Part shown: piece after piece, positions 7,687 through 17,195 of the stretch | How positions within the stretch are numbered: position 1 is the stretch's first letter | How the letters are laid out: every line of letters begins with the position of its first letter | Assembly: GCA_963722575.1 (NCBI GenBank) | Contig: CAVRNR010000006.1 | Coordinates: 930,001 to 994,000 of the forward strand | Direction: 5' to 3' | DNA: 64,000 nucleotides | Source: Fen-178 sp963722575 | GTDB lineage: Bacteria > Acidobacteriota > Terriglobia > Bryobacterales > Bryobacteraceae | Program-made: the position numbers and the translations under genes | The notes under the pieces: generated by a model | Database searches by the model: none | What the model was told of the DNA's origin: nothing | The model's input: the letters and a program-made list of their open reading frames with translations, nothing else

Positions 7687-9663
7687 CCCAAGTTCCGCAG
7701 TTGGAAGAATAAACTCTTTGCTTTCAAGCGCCGCATGGGCGAGTTTCCACTACATTGCCGCTCGTTCCAGTGCGCTGGGCAGCTTCAGGCCGAGCCGCTG
7801 GAGCAAGATCTGCTGGTGCTCGGTGGCCCGGCTGATGCAACGCTTGCGGATCACTTGCCCGGATCTGGTCGGCAGCACCACATCGACCATCGCGATCTCC
7901 GACAGGGCCTCGAACACTTGCCTCGGTTCGTCTCCCAGTCCCGCCTCGCGGCAACTCGCGGCGAGAGTCTTCCAGAGCACATAGGCCAAAAAGCAAACCA
8001 GGATGTGGGCCTGCACTCGATCTTCTTTCTGATGCCGCACCGGGCGGATCCCCAGGTCGGACTTGTGAATGTGAAACGCTGCCTCGGCCTCGGTCAACTG
8101 GATGTAGGCCCGCCACAGATCTTCCGGGCTCCAATCGGTCACGTTGCTGCGCAGCACGTAACAGCCCTCACTCAAGCGCGCCCACTCTCTCCAGGCTTCC
8201 ACCTTCGACCACCGCAGGCGAGCGAACCCGCCGCCGTCCGTTTCCACTTTCACTTCGAACAGCGCGGCCGCTCGCGTGTTCCGCCCCAGCAACCGGCCCA
8301 CTCGTGTGGCGATCGTCACCGGCTTCTGTTTCTTCTTCAGGCAACTGGTCTGGATCTTTCCGAGGCCTTCCTCAATGCGCTTCTCGAAACGCTCGTGCAT
8401 GGCCTGCTCTTTGGCCCGCCGCTCCGCGCTGCGGCACAGGATGAAAACCTCCTCCCCGCCCGGCGCCGGTGTGATGCGAACTTCCAGCCCCGCATGCACC
8501 AACCGCCAGTCTTCGCTCAGCAACTCCTGCTCGAACTTGCGCATGGAGTTCTTCGCCGTCCCTACGATGTAGCGCCGCCCACCTTCGCGCAGGAACTCCA
8601 CGTTGTCCTCGCCCGCCATCCCGCGGTCCATGACCCAGATCCGGCTAGCCCGGCCATAGAGCCCTTCGATGTGCCCGACCATCTCTTCCAGCGTGGTGGC
8701 GTCGTTGCGATTGCCGGCGAAGATCTCGTAGCCCAGCGGCATCCCGCAACGGCTCACTACCAGGGCGATGTTGACTTGCTTGCAGTCCGGCCGATGGTCG
8801 CGCGAATAGCCCCGCTGCGCTTGCGAGTTCTTCTCCGCCTGACCTTCAAAGTACGTGCTGGTCACGTCATACAGCAGCAAATCGTAGTCCAGCTCGAACA
8901 ACTCTCCCAGCTTCTCCTTCAGGTGTTTCTCCAGCGCCGGCTTGTGCGGCAGCAAAGCATCCAGCGCCCGGTACAAGCGGTCCTCGTTGACCTTCTCGAC
9001 CGGCACACTCAACAGGTCCGGTAGCGCGCTGGATTCGTAGAACCGCTCTGCCCAGTGCAACTCACTGGAGGGGTCGCACAGTTGCCCGAGCACCAGCACT
9101 GTCGCCATCAGCGGCCAGGGAATCTCTTCTCGTCCTTGGGGCAGCTTCTCTTCCAGAAAGCGATCCAGATCCAGCCGGCGCAGCAGCTCCAGCCCCAGCC
9201 AGGGGCCGCCGAATTTCCGGCTGCGCTCGACATGCACCCGCTTCACATCGACTTCCACCCATTCCGGCTGAGCCTCCAGAAACAAGCTGCCCTGCTGGGT
9301 GGTCCTCCCTTCGGCACAGCGCTTCACTCCCAGGCGGCCACGTTCATCCATCGCGCCCAGCCAAGCCACCACGCGCTGCCGCGGTCCGCGCTGGGTGCGA
9401 TAGCTCTCTACCAGGGCCCAGTAAGCGTGGCGCTTGCCGTCCTTCCTCCGATAGCAGGGCCGCACGTACATAGCTCCATACTACGGATCTACGGCTCCGA
9501 TTCAAGAGGGTTGGTCGTCACTACATCGGCTTTTCGGAACTCTGAAACTCAGCCGCGGCAACAGCGTGATGGAAACAAAAGACGGCTCTCTTGTCCGCTG
9601 GGTTCGGCAGCCTTAAAACAGGCCAAAAAAAGTTGCGGAGTCACCTCAACTGCGGAAGTTGGG
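7687..9663 (-). mobile_element. IS1634-family insertion sequence, copy 1 (1977 bp)
   Basis: Complete element. The ends read CCCAAGTTCCGCAGTTG inward from 7687 and, on the other strand, CCCAACTTCCGCAGTTG inward from 9663, i.e. imperfect terminal inverted repeats with one mismatch in 17. It is flanked by the direct repeat TTAG (7683-7686 and 9664-9667), a 4-bp target duplication. Rejoining the flanks recreates a perfect hairpin CCCACGGC-GTTA-GCCGTGGG, so the element jumped into the loop of a palindromic repeat. A second copy of identical length is at 37065-39041 in the opposite orientation. Confidence 0.93.
7750..9471 (-). CDS. IS1634-family transposase (copy 1)
   Basis: 573 residues, full length for the family. 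It begins MYVRPCYRRKDGKRHAY, the usual N-terminus, and carries the IS4-superfamily DDE core: first aspartate in LLYDVTSTYFEGQ, second in IWVMDRGMAGEDN, and the glutamate region in YIQLTEAEAAFHIHKSDLG. It appears intact. It differs from copy 2 at one visible residue: VPVEKVNED here, VPVKKVNED in copy 2 (near residue 159), which corresponds to one base change. Confidence 0.92.
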   Translation of the reverse strand: MYVRPCYRRKDGKRHAYWALVESYRTQRGPRQRVVAWLGAMDERGRLGVKRCAEGRTTQQGSLFLEAQPEWVEVDVKRVHVERSRKFGGPWLGLELLRRLDLDRFLEEKLPQGREEIPWPLMATVLVLGQLCDPSSELHWAERFYESSALPDLLSVPVEKVNEDRLYRALDALLPHKPALEKHLKEKLGELFELDYDLLLYDVTSTYFEGQAEKNSQAQRGYSRDHRPDCKQVNIALVVSRCGMPLGYEIFAGNRNDATTLEEMVGHIEGLYGRASRIWVMDRGMAGEDNVEFLREGGRRYIVGTAKNSMRKFEQELLSEDWRLVHAGLEVRITPAPGGEEVFILCRSAERRAKEQAMHERFEKRIEEGLGKIQTSCLKKKQKPVTIATRVGRLLGRNTRAAALFEVKVETDGGGFARLRWSKVEAWREWARLSEGCYVLRSNVTDWSPEDLWRAYIQLTEAEAAFHIHKSDLGIRPVRHQKEDRVQAHILVCFLAYVLWKTLAASCREAGLGDEPRQVFEALSEIAMVDVVLPTRSGQVIRKRCISRATEHQQILLQRLGLKLPSALERAAM

Positions 9664-9671
9664 TTAGCCGT

Positions 9672-9801
9672 GGGAACAGGCGCGAGAACCATTCAGCCCC
9701 GGAGGGGCGTAAGGTGCTGTGGTCCAAGCTCTTCCGCCCCTACGGGGCTCATCGTGTTCTTCCACCGACCCACGGCTTACGCCGTGGGCTACCATCTTTC
9801 G
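9672..9801. repeat. Cluster of short GC-rich palindromes
   Basis: Three small hairpins stand together next to IS copy 1: GCCCC-GGA-GGGGC (from about 9698), GCCCC-TAC-GGGGC (from about 9737), and CCCACGGC-TTAC-GCCGTGGG (about 9770-9789). The last is the same module as the hairpin interrupted by the IS (halves at 7677-7686 and 9664-9673). They lie between stop codons and look like an interspersed, REP-like intergenic element. Confidence 0.6.
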
Positions 9802-9830
9802 CCCTGTCGGGCTCAAAACCGAAGTGAACT

Positions 9831-11540
9831 CTACAGCACCGGCGAATCGTTGCCCAGCAGCGCCCGGCGCACGATCTTGATGGGCGGATACCCCTGTCGC
9901 ATGAAGGCGTCGTGGAATTCCTGCAACGTATATTTCCCGCCCTTCATCTTTTTGTAGTCTTCCCGTAACTTCAGAATCTGCAGCTTCCCCAGCGTGTATA
10001 CCAGGTAGGTAGGATCTTCCGTTCCGCGCCTGGCTTCCTTTTCCGCCATCGGGCGCGTCTGGTAGCCCTCCTTCACGAAGAACTCCACGGCCTGCTCCAT
10101 CGTCATCCTGCCGGTGTGCATCTGGATGCCCACGATGTAGCGCGCATCGCGCAAAAGCGCGTCCTGCAATTGCCCCAGGCGCAGCTTGAGGTCGCCGCCG
10201 CCATAGCCTTCATCGAGCATCATCTGCTCGGAGTAGTGCGCCCAACCCTCCGCGTTCGAGCCGCAGCCGACCAGTTTCCGCACTTTCGTCGGCGCCCGCG
10301 CCAGCCACAGAAACTGCGTGTAGTGCCCTGGGTAGGCTTCGTGAATCGCGGTGCTCAGGATGGTACCGCGATTGAAGCCCTGCATGTATTCCTCTACTTG
10401 CCTGGCCGGCCAGCCGGCTTCGGGCAGGGTCACGTTAAAGAACGCCTCTTTGGCCACTTTTTCATAGGGACCGGGCGTATCCATGGAGGCCGTCGTCAGA
10501 GCCCGCATAAACGGCGGGGTCTCCTCCACAATGGGCAGCGTCGGAGATGGAATGGTGACGATGTGGTGCGTCTCGATGAAGTCGCGCAGGCCGCCCAGCA
10601 CGCCGCGGAACGATTCCAGCAGCTTACCGGGGGCGGGGTGGTCGTTTTCGGCTTCCTGCAAGATCTGCTCCGGCGTCCGTTTGGGATCGATCTCGGCCGC
10701 CACGCGCTTGAATTCGGCCTGGTTGCGGCGCAGGTCTTCGTATCCCACCTCGAGCAGCCGGTCGAGCGGCGTGTCCACCATCTCGTCATACAGTAGTTTC
10801 CGGCGGTAGTTCTCGGCGCCGATGCGGAAATCGCCGTGCGAACGCGGCAGAAGGTCGTTCTTGAGAAACGCCTGGTAGGCATTCAGCGAATCGATTACGG
10901 CTCGATTGGTTTTCTGGAACTCGGCCACCAGTGGCGCGTCGGCGACCATCCGGAAGGCCGCCGGAACGTCGTTCTGGAAGAAGCTCACAATCCCCGGCAG
11001 TTGTTGCAGCGCAATTTCCGTGTAGATCCGTGGCGGATTCTTGAGATTCTCGCGCGCCGACTGGAAAACTCGTGGGATCAGCCGCTCGCGCGCGATGGTC
11101 GATTTCAGCCGTTCCGCCGGCGGCGCGAAACTCCGGCTCATAATCGTGAAGATCGCAATCGTGGCGCCGGAGGAGTACGCGTCCGGGTCCTTCTCCCAAG
11201 GGCGAATGTTCTCCAAGCCGAGAATCTGGCCTTGAATCTGCGCCAGCACCAGTTCGCGGTCGGCGGCGATTCCAGGCGAAAGGCCGCGCGGATCGAAGCT
11301 CCGCACCTCGGCCTCGAACCGCTTCAGCGCCGCAATTTGGGCGTCGATTTCGGCGCGCGAGCCGGATGGAAGCAGCGCATCGTATTGATGGAATCCCGCC
11401 GCCGTGCCCAACACGGGATTGAACCGGAACATCAGCTCGTCGAAAAAGCGGTCCGCAAGCTTATTGAACTCCGCGTCGCGAGTCTGGCCGAAGCACGCGG
11501 CGGCCAGTGCGAAAAGGAAAAAGATGCGCAGGTTTTTCAT
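9831..11540 (-). CDS. Secreted DUF885 family protein (putative metallopeptidase)
   Basis: 569 residues from ATG 11540, chosen because it gives a clean signal peptide (MKNLRIFFLFALAAACFGQ). The frame stays open far upstream, but that part is antisense to the next genes. The DUF885 family has a thermolysin-like zinc motif; here it appears as AIHEAYPGHYTQF, and an E-x-x-x-Y-S-E-like segment (AEGWAHYSEQMM) follows about 40 residues later, as in gluzincins. Such proteins are common and multi-copy in Acidobacteriota and are thought to act outside the cytoplasm on peptides. It is divergent from the gene at 11568, with starts only 27 bp apart. Confidence 0.85.
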   Translation of the reverse strand: MKNLRIFFLFALAAACFGQTRDAEFNKLADRFFDELMFRFNPVLGTAAGFHQYDALLPSGSRAEIDAQIAALKRFEAEVRSFDPRGLSPGIAADRELVLAQIQGQILGLENIRPWEKDPDAYSSGATIAIFTIMSRSFAPPAERLKSTIARERLIPRVFQSARENLKNPPRIYTEIALQQLPGIVSFFQNDVPAAFRMVADAPLVAEFQKTNRAVIDSLNAYQAFLKNDLLPRSHGDFRIGAENYRRKLLYDEMVDTPLDRLLEVGYEDLRRNQAEFKRVAAEIDPKRTPEQILQEAENDHPAPGKLLESFRGVLGGLRDFIETHHIVTIPSPTLPIVEETPPFMRALTTASMDTPGPYEKVAKEAFFNVTLPEAGWPARQVEEYMQGFNRGTILSTAIHEAYPGHYTQFLWLARAPTKVRKLVGCGSNAEGWAHYSEQMMLDEGYGGGDLKLRLGQLQDALLRDARYIVGIQMHTGRMTMEQAVEFFVKEGYQTRPMAEKEARRGTEDPTYLVYTLGKLQILKLREDYKKMKGGKYTLQEFHDAFMRQGYPPIKIVRRALLGNDSPVL

Positions 11541-11567
11541 GGCGATCCCCTTTGTTAAACTAGCAGT

Positions 11568-12638
11568 TTGTCCTCGCATTTGTCCCGCGCCGGAGAGTGG
11601 TTTCTGCGCTCCGGCATTCAGCAACCGAACGGCGGCGTAGCCCGCTATTACCGCACCGACCAGGAGCGCAACCACGTGGTCTCGACCGAAATCACCGGCT
11701 ACGCGGCCAGCACCTTCGTCTATCTGCGCGCCGTCACGGAGGACGCGCGGTACCTGGACCGCGCTATTGCCGCGGCCCGTTTTCTGACGCGCACGGCTTG
11801 GGACTCCGCCTCCCAAACCATGCCGTTCGAAATCGATCCGGCCGCACCAACTTATTTCTTCGATTGCGGCATCGTGGTTCGTGGCTTGGTCTCGGTCTGG
11901 CGCGCCACCGCGGACGCGGAGTTCCTGGACGCGGCGACTGCGCTGGGGCAATCGATGGTCCGCGATTTCGCTTCCGCGGACGGCAGTTTTCACCCCGTCC
12001 TGTCGCTTCCCGATAAGCACCCCCTGGAACCGGACGCGGGACGCTGGTCGCGGTCTCCGGGATGCTATCAGCTCAAGGCCGCCATGGCCTGGTGGGACCT
12101 GCTTGAAGCCACCGCCGATGAGCGATTCCGCGAACCCTATGAGCGCGTGCTGGAGTATTCCCTGGCAGCCTGCGACGGCTTCCTGCCCGGCCATCCGGAG
12201 CGCCCCAAGGTCATGGACCGCCTGCACGCCTTTCTCTATTTCCTGGAAGGTCTGCTGCCGCGCGCCCAGGAACCGCGCGTCGCGGCGGCCATCCGCGAGG
12301 GCATTGGCCGCGCCGCACAGCACCTGCGCGAGATTGCGCCGGAGTTCGAGCGCTCCGACGTCTACGCCCAGTTGCTGCGCATGCGCTTCTATGCCGACCG
12401 CGCCGGCGCCCTGCCACTGGACGGCGCCGCCGCGCAATTCGAGGCGGAAAGGCTGGCGGAATTTCAGGTGGCGGGTTCCGGCCAGTCCACGGGCGGCGGT
12501 TTTTATTTCGGGCGCAAAGCCGGGGGCTGGCTGCCCTATGTGAACCCAGTGTCCACGGCCTTCGCGCTCCAGGCGCTGGAACTTTGGGACGGGTGCCGCA
12601 CCGGAAAGGCACTGGTCTGGCGGCACTTGCCGATCTGA
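11568..12638 (+). CDS. Alpha/alpha-barrel protein, putative glycan-processing enzyme
   Basis: 356 residues rich in repeated helical segments with aromatic and acidic residues (TEITGYAASTFVYL, PTYFFDCGIVVRGL, NPVSTAFALQAL), the pattern of (alpha/alpha)6 barrels seen in glycoside hydrolases and polysaccharide lyases. No signal peptide. The start is uncertain: TTG 11568 is the longest choice, and an in-frame TTG lies four codons on. It is followed one base after its stop by a GT2 glycosyltransferase, so the two are probably co-transcribed and act on the same surface glycan. The exact activity is unknown. Confidence 0.6.
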   Translation: MSSHLSRAGEWFLRSGIQQPNGGVARYYRTDQERNHVVSTEITGYAASTFVYLRAVTEDARYLDRAIAAARFLTRTAWDSASQTMPFEIDPAAPTYFFDCGIVVRGLVSVWRATADAEFLDAATALGQSMVRDFASADGSFHPVLSLPDKHPLEPDAGRWSRSPGCYQLKAAMAWWDLLEATADERFREPYERVLEYSLAACDGFLPGHPERPKVMDRLHAFLYFLEGLLPRAQEPRVAAAIREGIGRAAQHLREIAPEFERSDVYAQLLRMRFYADRAGALPLDGAAAQFEAERLAEFQVAGSGQSTGGGFYFGRKAGGWLPYVNPVSTAFALQALELWDGCRTGKALVWRHLPI

Positions 12639-12639
12639 C

Positions 12640-13980
12640 TTGAAACCGGGAATCCAGATCGCCTGCTGGTACGCGGCCGCGCGCATGGCCGGGGCCTTGC
12701 GTCCCCGGTGGCGCAGGCCTCCGCCCGGCGAGCCGCGCGCCGCGGAAACGGGCATCTCCGTGATCATTCCCTCGCGCAACGGAAAGCCCCTGCTCGAAGC
12801 GCAACTGCCCGGCATCGCGCGGGAACTGGAAGCGTTCCCAGCGGAAATCATCGTCGTCGATAACGGCTCCGGCGATGGCACCGCCCAGTGGCTCCGCGCC
12901 ATGTGGCCGCAGGTGCTGTTCGAGGTCTCGCGCGAGCCGCTTTCCTTCGCACGCGCCGTGAACCTGGGCATCGGGCGCGCGCGCTACTCGCATATCTGCC
13001 TGCTGAACAACGACATGCTGCTCGAACCGGGCTTCTTCGGGGCGCTGGTGGGCGCCTTCGAGCGGGTACCCGGCCTGTTCTGCGCCACGGCGCAGATCCG
13101 CTTCCCCGAGGGGGTCCGCCGCGAGGAAACCGGCAAGACGGTGATGGCGCAATCCCGTCCGGAAGATTTCCCCATCCGCTGCGACGAGCCGCTTCCGGGC
13201 GAGGACTTGAGCTACGTGCTCTACGGCAGCGGCGGCTGCTCGCTCTACGACGCCGCCAAGTTGAGCGCACTGGGCGGCGTGGATCGGGCCTACGAGCCGG
13301 CCTACGTGGAAGACCTCGACCTCGGCTACCGCGCCTGGCAGCGCGGATGGCCTAGCGTGTACGTGGCGGGCGCCGTGGTTGAGCACCGCCATCGGGCTAC
13401 CACCTCGCGGTATTACACGGATGCGCAGCTCGATCGAATCCTGGAAGTCAATTACCTGAAGTTTCTGGTCCGCGCGGTGGCCAGCGGGAAGCTGTTCCGC
13501 AAGCTGTGGCGGCAGGCAACCCGAAGACTTTGGACCGGGGATCGGCCCGCCCTGCTCAGAAGCGCCGCGCGTATGGCGCTGGGCGGAGGGGCGCCGGGCG
13601 TGCCGGAGTACCCGGAAGAGCTGATTCTGGCGCTCACCAGCGGCGCCGTGGCAGTCTTCCCAGGGCAGCTCGTTTCAGACCGCCCGCGCGCACTGATCGT
13701 CAGTCCGTATCTGGCGGCTCCCCTGTCAGCCGGTTTCGATCCGGTCCTGGTGGCGTTCACCAAACGGCTGGCAACGCCCTCGCCTGAGGTTCTGGCGGCC
13801 TCGGTCGAGGTAGTTCTGGTGCTGGAAGGCGCCGCTCCCGCCGCTTTCCGCGCCGCCTTGCACCAGACCGTGCGCAAGTGGCGGCCGGGGGTGGCTCACC
13901 TCGCTGCCCCGCAAATGGCGCAGTACGCCGCCGATTGCGCGCCGGCTCGCGCCATCCTGGGGGATCCGGGCACCACGTAG
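12640..13980 (+). CDS. GT2 family glycosyltransferase
   Basis: 446 residues. The first ~250 form a GT-A domain: ISVIIPSRNGKPLLEA at the N-terminus, IIVVDNGSGDGTAQW, a NNDM motif in place of the DxD metal-binding site (CLLNNDMLLEPGFF), and YVEDLDLGYRAWQRGW with the ED acceptor-side base. This is the rhamnosyltransferase-like WcaE/RfbN group. The C-terminal ~150 residues are unassigned. Start TTG 12640 follows the previous stop by one base. Predicted to add sugars to a surface or O-antigen-type glycan; donor unknown. Confidence 0.85.
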   Translation: MKPGIQIACWYAAARMAGALRPRWRRPPPGEPRAAETGISVIIPSRNGKPLLEAQLPGIARELEAFPAEIIVVDNGSGDGTAQWLRAMWPQVLFEVSREPLSFARAVNLGIGRARYSHICLLNNDMLLEPGFFGALVGAFERVPGLFCATAQIRFPEGVRREETGKTVMAQSRPEDFPIRCDEPLPGEDLSYVLYGSGGCSLYDAAKLSALGGVDRAYEPAYVEDLDLGYRAWQRGWPSVYVAGAVVEHRHRATTSRYYTDAQLDRILEVNYLKFLVRAVASGKLFRKLWRQATRRLWTGDRPALLRSAARMALGGGAPGVPEYPEELILALTSGAVAVFPGQLVSDRPRALIVSPYLAAPLSAGFDPVLVAFTKRLATPSPEVLAASVEVVLVLEGAAPAAFRAALHQTVRKWRPGVAHLAAPQMAQYAADCAPARAILGDPGTT

Positions 13981-14185
13981 ATCGCAAGATTCCAGGTAAC
14001 CAAAAGACTCTCGCATGCACCATTAAAAGCGAAGCCGCGTTGGCGGCGCGGAGTCATGGTTTGCCTGGAGTTCTAGTAGTACTAATGGCTGCCAAGTGCT
14101 AGAAACACCATCTTCTAGGTAAAAAGGGACCAAAATTAGCTGGTCAAGAAAATGGCTTTATCGGTTAGAGTAATTCTAGGAGAGA

Positions 14186-14635
14186 ATGCTTACCTCTGTC
14201 AGTTCGCGTGATAGCAGGGGAAGCAACCGGGCGTTGGATTTGGCCCGCGTGCTTCTGGTGCATGGCGAACTTGCGCCCCGCTTGGCCCTTCGGACCATAC
14301 TGCAAGCCGGCGGCTACTCCGTGGATGTGGCAGCCACGCCGGCGGAAGCCATCAGCAAGCTGGATGAAGGGCAATATGAACTGGTCCTGAGCGACGCGGA
14401 GTTCGGGTCGCGCCCCGCCGGCCGCAATGTACTGGCTTACGCGCGCGTCAAGGACTACCGGCCGGCCACGGCCCTGGTGACCTCTTACGAGCCCAGCCAG
14501 AATCACCGTCCTGGGCGCGGCAAGCATCACATCTCCATCTATACAGAGAACTTACCGAACCTGCTGGGCGAGGTTGCGGAACTCATCGGGATGCGCGCGA
14601 GCCGCCGTTACCGGCCGGTCCGGCAGACGGGTTAG
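14186..14635 (+). CDS. Receiver (REC)-like single-domain protein
   Basis: 149 residues with a CheY-like pattern from about residue 20: ARVLLVHGELAPRLALRTIL, then GYSVDVAATPAEAISKL and a phosphoacceptor-type aspartate in YELVLSDAEF, followed by ALVTSY. The usual K-P pair after beta-5 is not apparent and the end is basic, so it may be a divergent or pseudo-receiver. AGGAGA lies upstream of the ATG. It overlaps the convergent FecR-like gene by four bases. No partner kinase is in the window. Confidence 0.6.
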   Translation: MLTSVSSRDSRGSNRALDLARVLLVHGELAPRLALRTILQAGGYSVDVAATPAEAISKLDEGQYELVLSDAEFGSRPAGRNVLAYARVKDYRPATALVTSYEPSQNHRPGRGKHHISIYTENLPNLLGEVAELIGMRASRRYRPVRQTG

Positions 14636-15702
14636 CGTCCGCGTCCGCCGCCACCACCAGCCGTTGCGCCGTGTCCCACCGAGGAGGAGCCTGAGGACGC
14701 CGCCGCCGTGGATCCGCTACTCATGGATGGCCCCGAGGAAGCCGCCGGGGCGGCAGACACCGTCCCCGAGTATCCGCCAGACGAAGGAGCCATGGTCGGG
14801 TACCCGACCACACCACCATTGCCGCCCCCGCCACGGTTGCCAATAAAGGAAGGCGGCGGCACGTAATAGGCTCGCATTACATTCATCGGGTTCCAATAAC
14901 GATACCCGTAAGGACTCCAGGCTGTCCCGCAAGGGATATAGGTAATCATCCCGAACCACGGGTTGTAGCGCCAGGAGGGCGCGCAGGGGTCTGACGAGCA
15001 CGGTTGCGAAATCGAAGTCGGCGAGATAAACGAAAGACCCGCACAACCCGAATCGTGCACCTGTTTGGCGGCCGAGACGTTGGCCATGGCCACCAACTCG
15101 CCGCGCCGTCTGCTCCAATTGTCCAGGCTGTCGGTATCTTCCTTGTCGAATTTCTCAACAGATGCGATAGTGCCGCCCAGGCCCAACATCTTGCCACTGG
15201 CTACCTCGATGTTCTGGCCGGCAATTTGCGCGGAGGCAAGGCCATCGAAGACTTTGAGCCGGGCGGGAGCCGTGTCGAAGCGGTACAAGCCCTTCTTGTC
15301 AAGCGACACCGTGCCGTCTTTGCAGACCAGCGTCACGTTGGTGTCCTTGGCGATCTCATCGGCTTCCACCACGGCCGAGCCGGTGAGCAACTCGAGCCGG
15401 GTGTCGATGAGGCGGTTGGTGAGCATCTTAAAAGAGCTGTTCTCACCGAGGCGCAGAACGACGCCCGGGGTCAGCAGGACCTCGGCGCGCCCTTCAGCCG
15501 TGCGCACCACGGCGTTCTCTTTCACATCGGCGAAGTGTGTGGGAGACGGCTCCACAATCTGGTCGCCGAGGTACACCTTGCCTTCGACGTATGAGATGAG
15601 GCCCGACTTAGCCGAGATCACAGGTTGCGCCAGCGCTGGAATCGCGCTCAACGCGAGGACTACCGCCAGGAACCCCGCTATCCATACCGGCTTCATAGAC
15701 AC
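14632..15702 (-). CDS. Secreted FecR-domain-like protein with Gly/Ser-rich tail
   Basis: 356 residues. A signal peptide (cleavage after ALAQ near residue 26) is followed by a beta-rich FecR-like domain (EGRAEVLLTPGVVLRLGENS, LELLTGSAVVEADE), then a Pro/Tyr-rich stretch and ~70 residues of glycine and serine. Proteins of this layout in Acidobacteriota are periplasmic or surface and not part of the classical FecIR system. ATGs at 15702 and 15696 are both possible. A TTGACA sits upstream at about 15735-15740 on this strand, but no good -10 box is correctly spaced. Confidence 0.65.
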   Translation of the reverse strand: MSMKPVWIAGFLAVVLALSAIPALAQPVISAKSGLISYVEGKVYLGDQIVEPSPTHFADVKENAVVRTAEGRAEVLLTPGVVLRLGENSSFKMLTNRLIDTRLELLTGSAVVEADEIAKDTNVTLVCKDGTVSLDKKGLYRFDTAPARLKVFDGLASAQIAGQNIEVASGKMLGLGGTIASVEKFDKEDTDSLDNWSRRRGELVAMANVSAAKQVHDSGCAGLSFISPTSISQPCSSDPCAPSWRYNPWFGMITYIPCGTAWSPYGYRYWNPMNVMRAYYVPPPSFIGNRGGGGNGGVVGYPTMAPSSGGYSGTVSAAPAASSGPSMSSGSTAAASSGSSSVGHGATAGGGGGRGR

Positions 15703-15780
15703 CTCGCCTTCCTATAGCTTGAGCCGTATAGAGACGCTTGTCAACCGGATTCGGTTGTATCTTTCGGGCTAACCCGGCCG

Positions 15781-17103
15781 TCACAGCCGCACGATCTTGT
15801 TTGAATCGACGCCCTTCAACGCATTGCGCGTGTCCACCACCAGGCTCGCGCGGCGAACCAGAGCCTGGTAGTCGAAGGCGGAGTGGTCGGTGACGATCAC
15901 CACGCAATCGGCGTCGGCGGCGGATTCTTCGGGGGCGGATTCGAGGTCCAGGCCGTCGATGCGAACCACGGGGACGTAGGGGTCGCTGTAAGTCAGAACC
16001 GCCCCGCGCCGCTTCAGCAGCAGCATGACGTCGAGCGCCGGCGATTCGCGCATGTCGGCGATGTCCCGCTTGTACGCCACGCCCATGACATGGATGCGCG
16101 ATCCTTTTACCGGCTTGCCCGCGTCGTTGAGCGCGCTCTGCACCTTGTCGGCCACAAACTGGGGCATCTGGCCGTTGATGTATCCCGCCAGTTCGATGAA
16201 GCGCGCCTCGATCCCGGCCTGCCTGGTCTTCCACGAAAGATAGAAGGGATCGATGGGGATGCAATGCCCGCCCAGACCCGGACCGGGGTAGAAGGGCATG
16301 AAGCCGAACGGCTTGGTGGCAGCGGCGTCGATCACTTCCCACACGTCGATGCCCATGCGGTCGCACATCAGCGCCATCTCATTCGCCAGCCCGATATTGA
16401 TCATGCGGAAGGTGTTCTCCAGCAGCTTGACCATCTCGGCCACCTGCGTGGAGCTGACCGGCACGACGTGCTCAAGCGCCTGCGAGTAGAACAACTCGCC
16501 CATCGCGGTGCACGCCGGCGTCGAGCCGCCCACCACCTTGGGAATGTTGACGGTCTGGAATTTCGGATTGCCCGGGTCGACGCGCTCCGGGGAGAAGCAC
16601 AGGAAGAAATCGCGGCCCACTTCCAGGCCCGATTTCGAAAGCATGGGGAGCACCAGTTCATCCGTGGTCCCGGGGTAGGTGGTGGATTCCAGAATGATGA
16701 GCATCCCCGCATGGAAGTGCCTGGCGATCTCCTGGCACGCGGAAACGATATAGCTCATGTCCGGGTCTTTGGTCTTGCGCAGCGGTGTGGGCACGCAGAT
16801 GTTGATGGTGTCCATCCCGAGCACGGCCGAAAAATCCGTGGTAGCTCGGAGCTTTCCGGATTCCACCAGCGGGCCGAGCGTCGCGCTGGGAACGTCGCCG
16901 ACGTACGAGTCTCCGGCGTTCACGCGCCTGGCCTTTTCCTGGCTGAGGTCGATACCGGTGACGGAGAATCCCGCCCTGGCGAACTCCACCGCCAGCGGCA
17001 GGCCGACGTATCCCAGGCCCACGATTCCCACGCGCGCCGCGCGCGTGCGGATCTTCTCTTCTAGAATTTCGGCCGTTGTAGGCGTTTCGCGTGCTGCGGG
17101 CAT
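15781..17103 (-). CDS. Nucleotide-sugar dehydrogenase (UDP-GlcNAc/ManNAc type)
   Basis: 440 residues, usual length. N-terminal NAD-binding Rossmann fold VGIVGLGYVGLPLAVEFA; the catalytic region has the glycine-rich motif GPGLGGHCIPIDPFYLSW, whose cysteine is the thiohemiacetal nucleophile; the C-terminal domain contains GVAYKRDIADMRESPAL. These enzymes oxidise UDP-HexNAc (WecC/WbpA-like) or UDP-glucose twice to uronic acids for capsule, O-antigen or exopolysaccharide. The GIPxD-containing pattern fits the WecC/WbpA branch better than UDP-glucose dehydrogenase. Upstream and divergent is the Nramp gene. Confidence 0.9.
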   Translation of the reverse strand: MPAARETPTTAEILEEKIRTRAARVGIVGLGYVGLPLAVEFARAGFSVTGIDLSQEKARRVNAGDSYVGDVPSATLGPLVESGKLRATTDFSAVLGMDTINICVPTPLRKTKDPDMSYIVSACQEIARHFHAGMLIILESTTYPGTTDELVLPMLSKSGLEVGRDFFLCFSPERVDPGNPKFQTVNIPKVVGGSTPACTAMGELFYSQALEHVVPVSSTQVAEMVKLLENTFRMINIGLANEMALMCDRMGIDVWEVIDAAATKPFGFMPFYPGPGLGGHCIPIDPFYLSWKTRQAGIEARFIELAGYINGQMPQFVADKVQSALNDAGKPVKGSRIHVMGVAYKRDIADMRESPALDVMLLLKRRGAVLTYSDPYVPVVRIDGLDLESAPEESAADADCVVIVTDHSAFDYQALVRRASLVVDTRNALKGVDSNKIVRL

Positions 17104-17195
17104 AACCTTGATATTCTCCCACGTTTCCGCCGCAAGGCCGCGAGTCGCGTCGAACCGGGGTGCTGTAAGATCGGAGTTCGTGGATCGAGGACCTA

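Noticed and set aside
9664..9830. Possible CRISPR-like array beside IS copy 1
   Set aside because: The hairpins are different from one another, with no repeated unit/spacer spacing and no cas genes.
11541..12971. N-terminal extension of the DUF885 gene to 12971
   Set aside because: A clear signal peptide begins at 11540; the upstream part is antisense to the alpha/alpha-barrel and GT2 genes.
15735..15740. TTGACA as a promoter for the FecR-like gene
   Set aside because: No acceptable -10 box at 16-18 bp; kept only as a remark in the gene entry.
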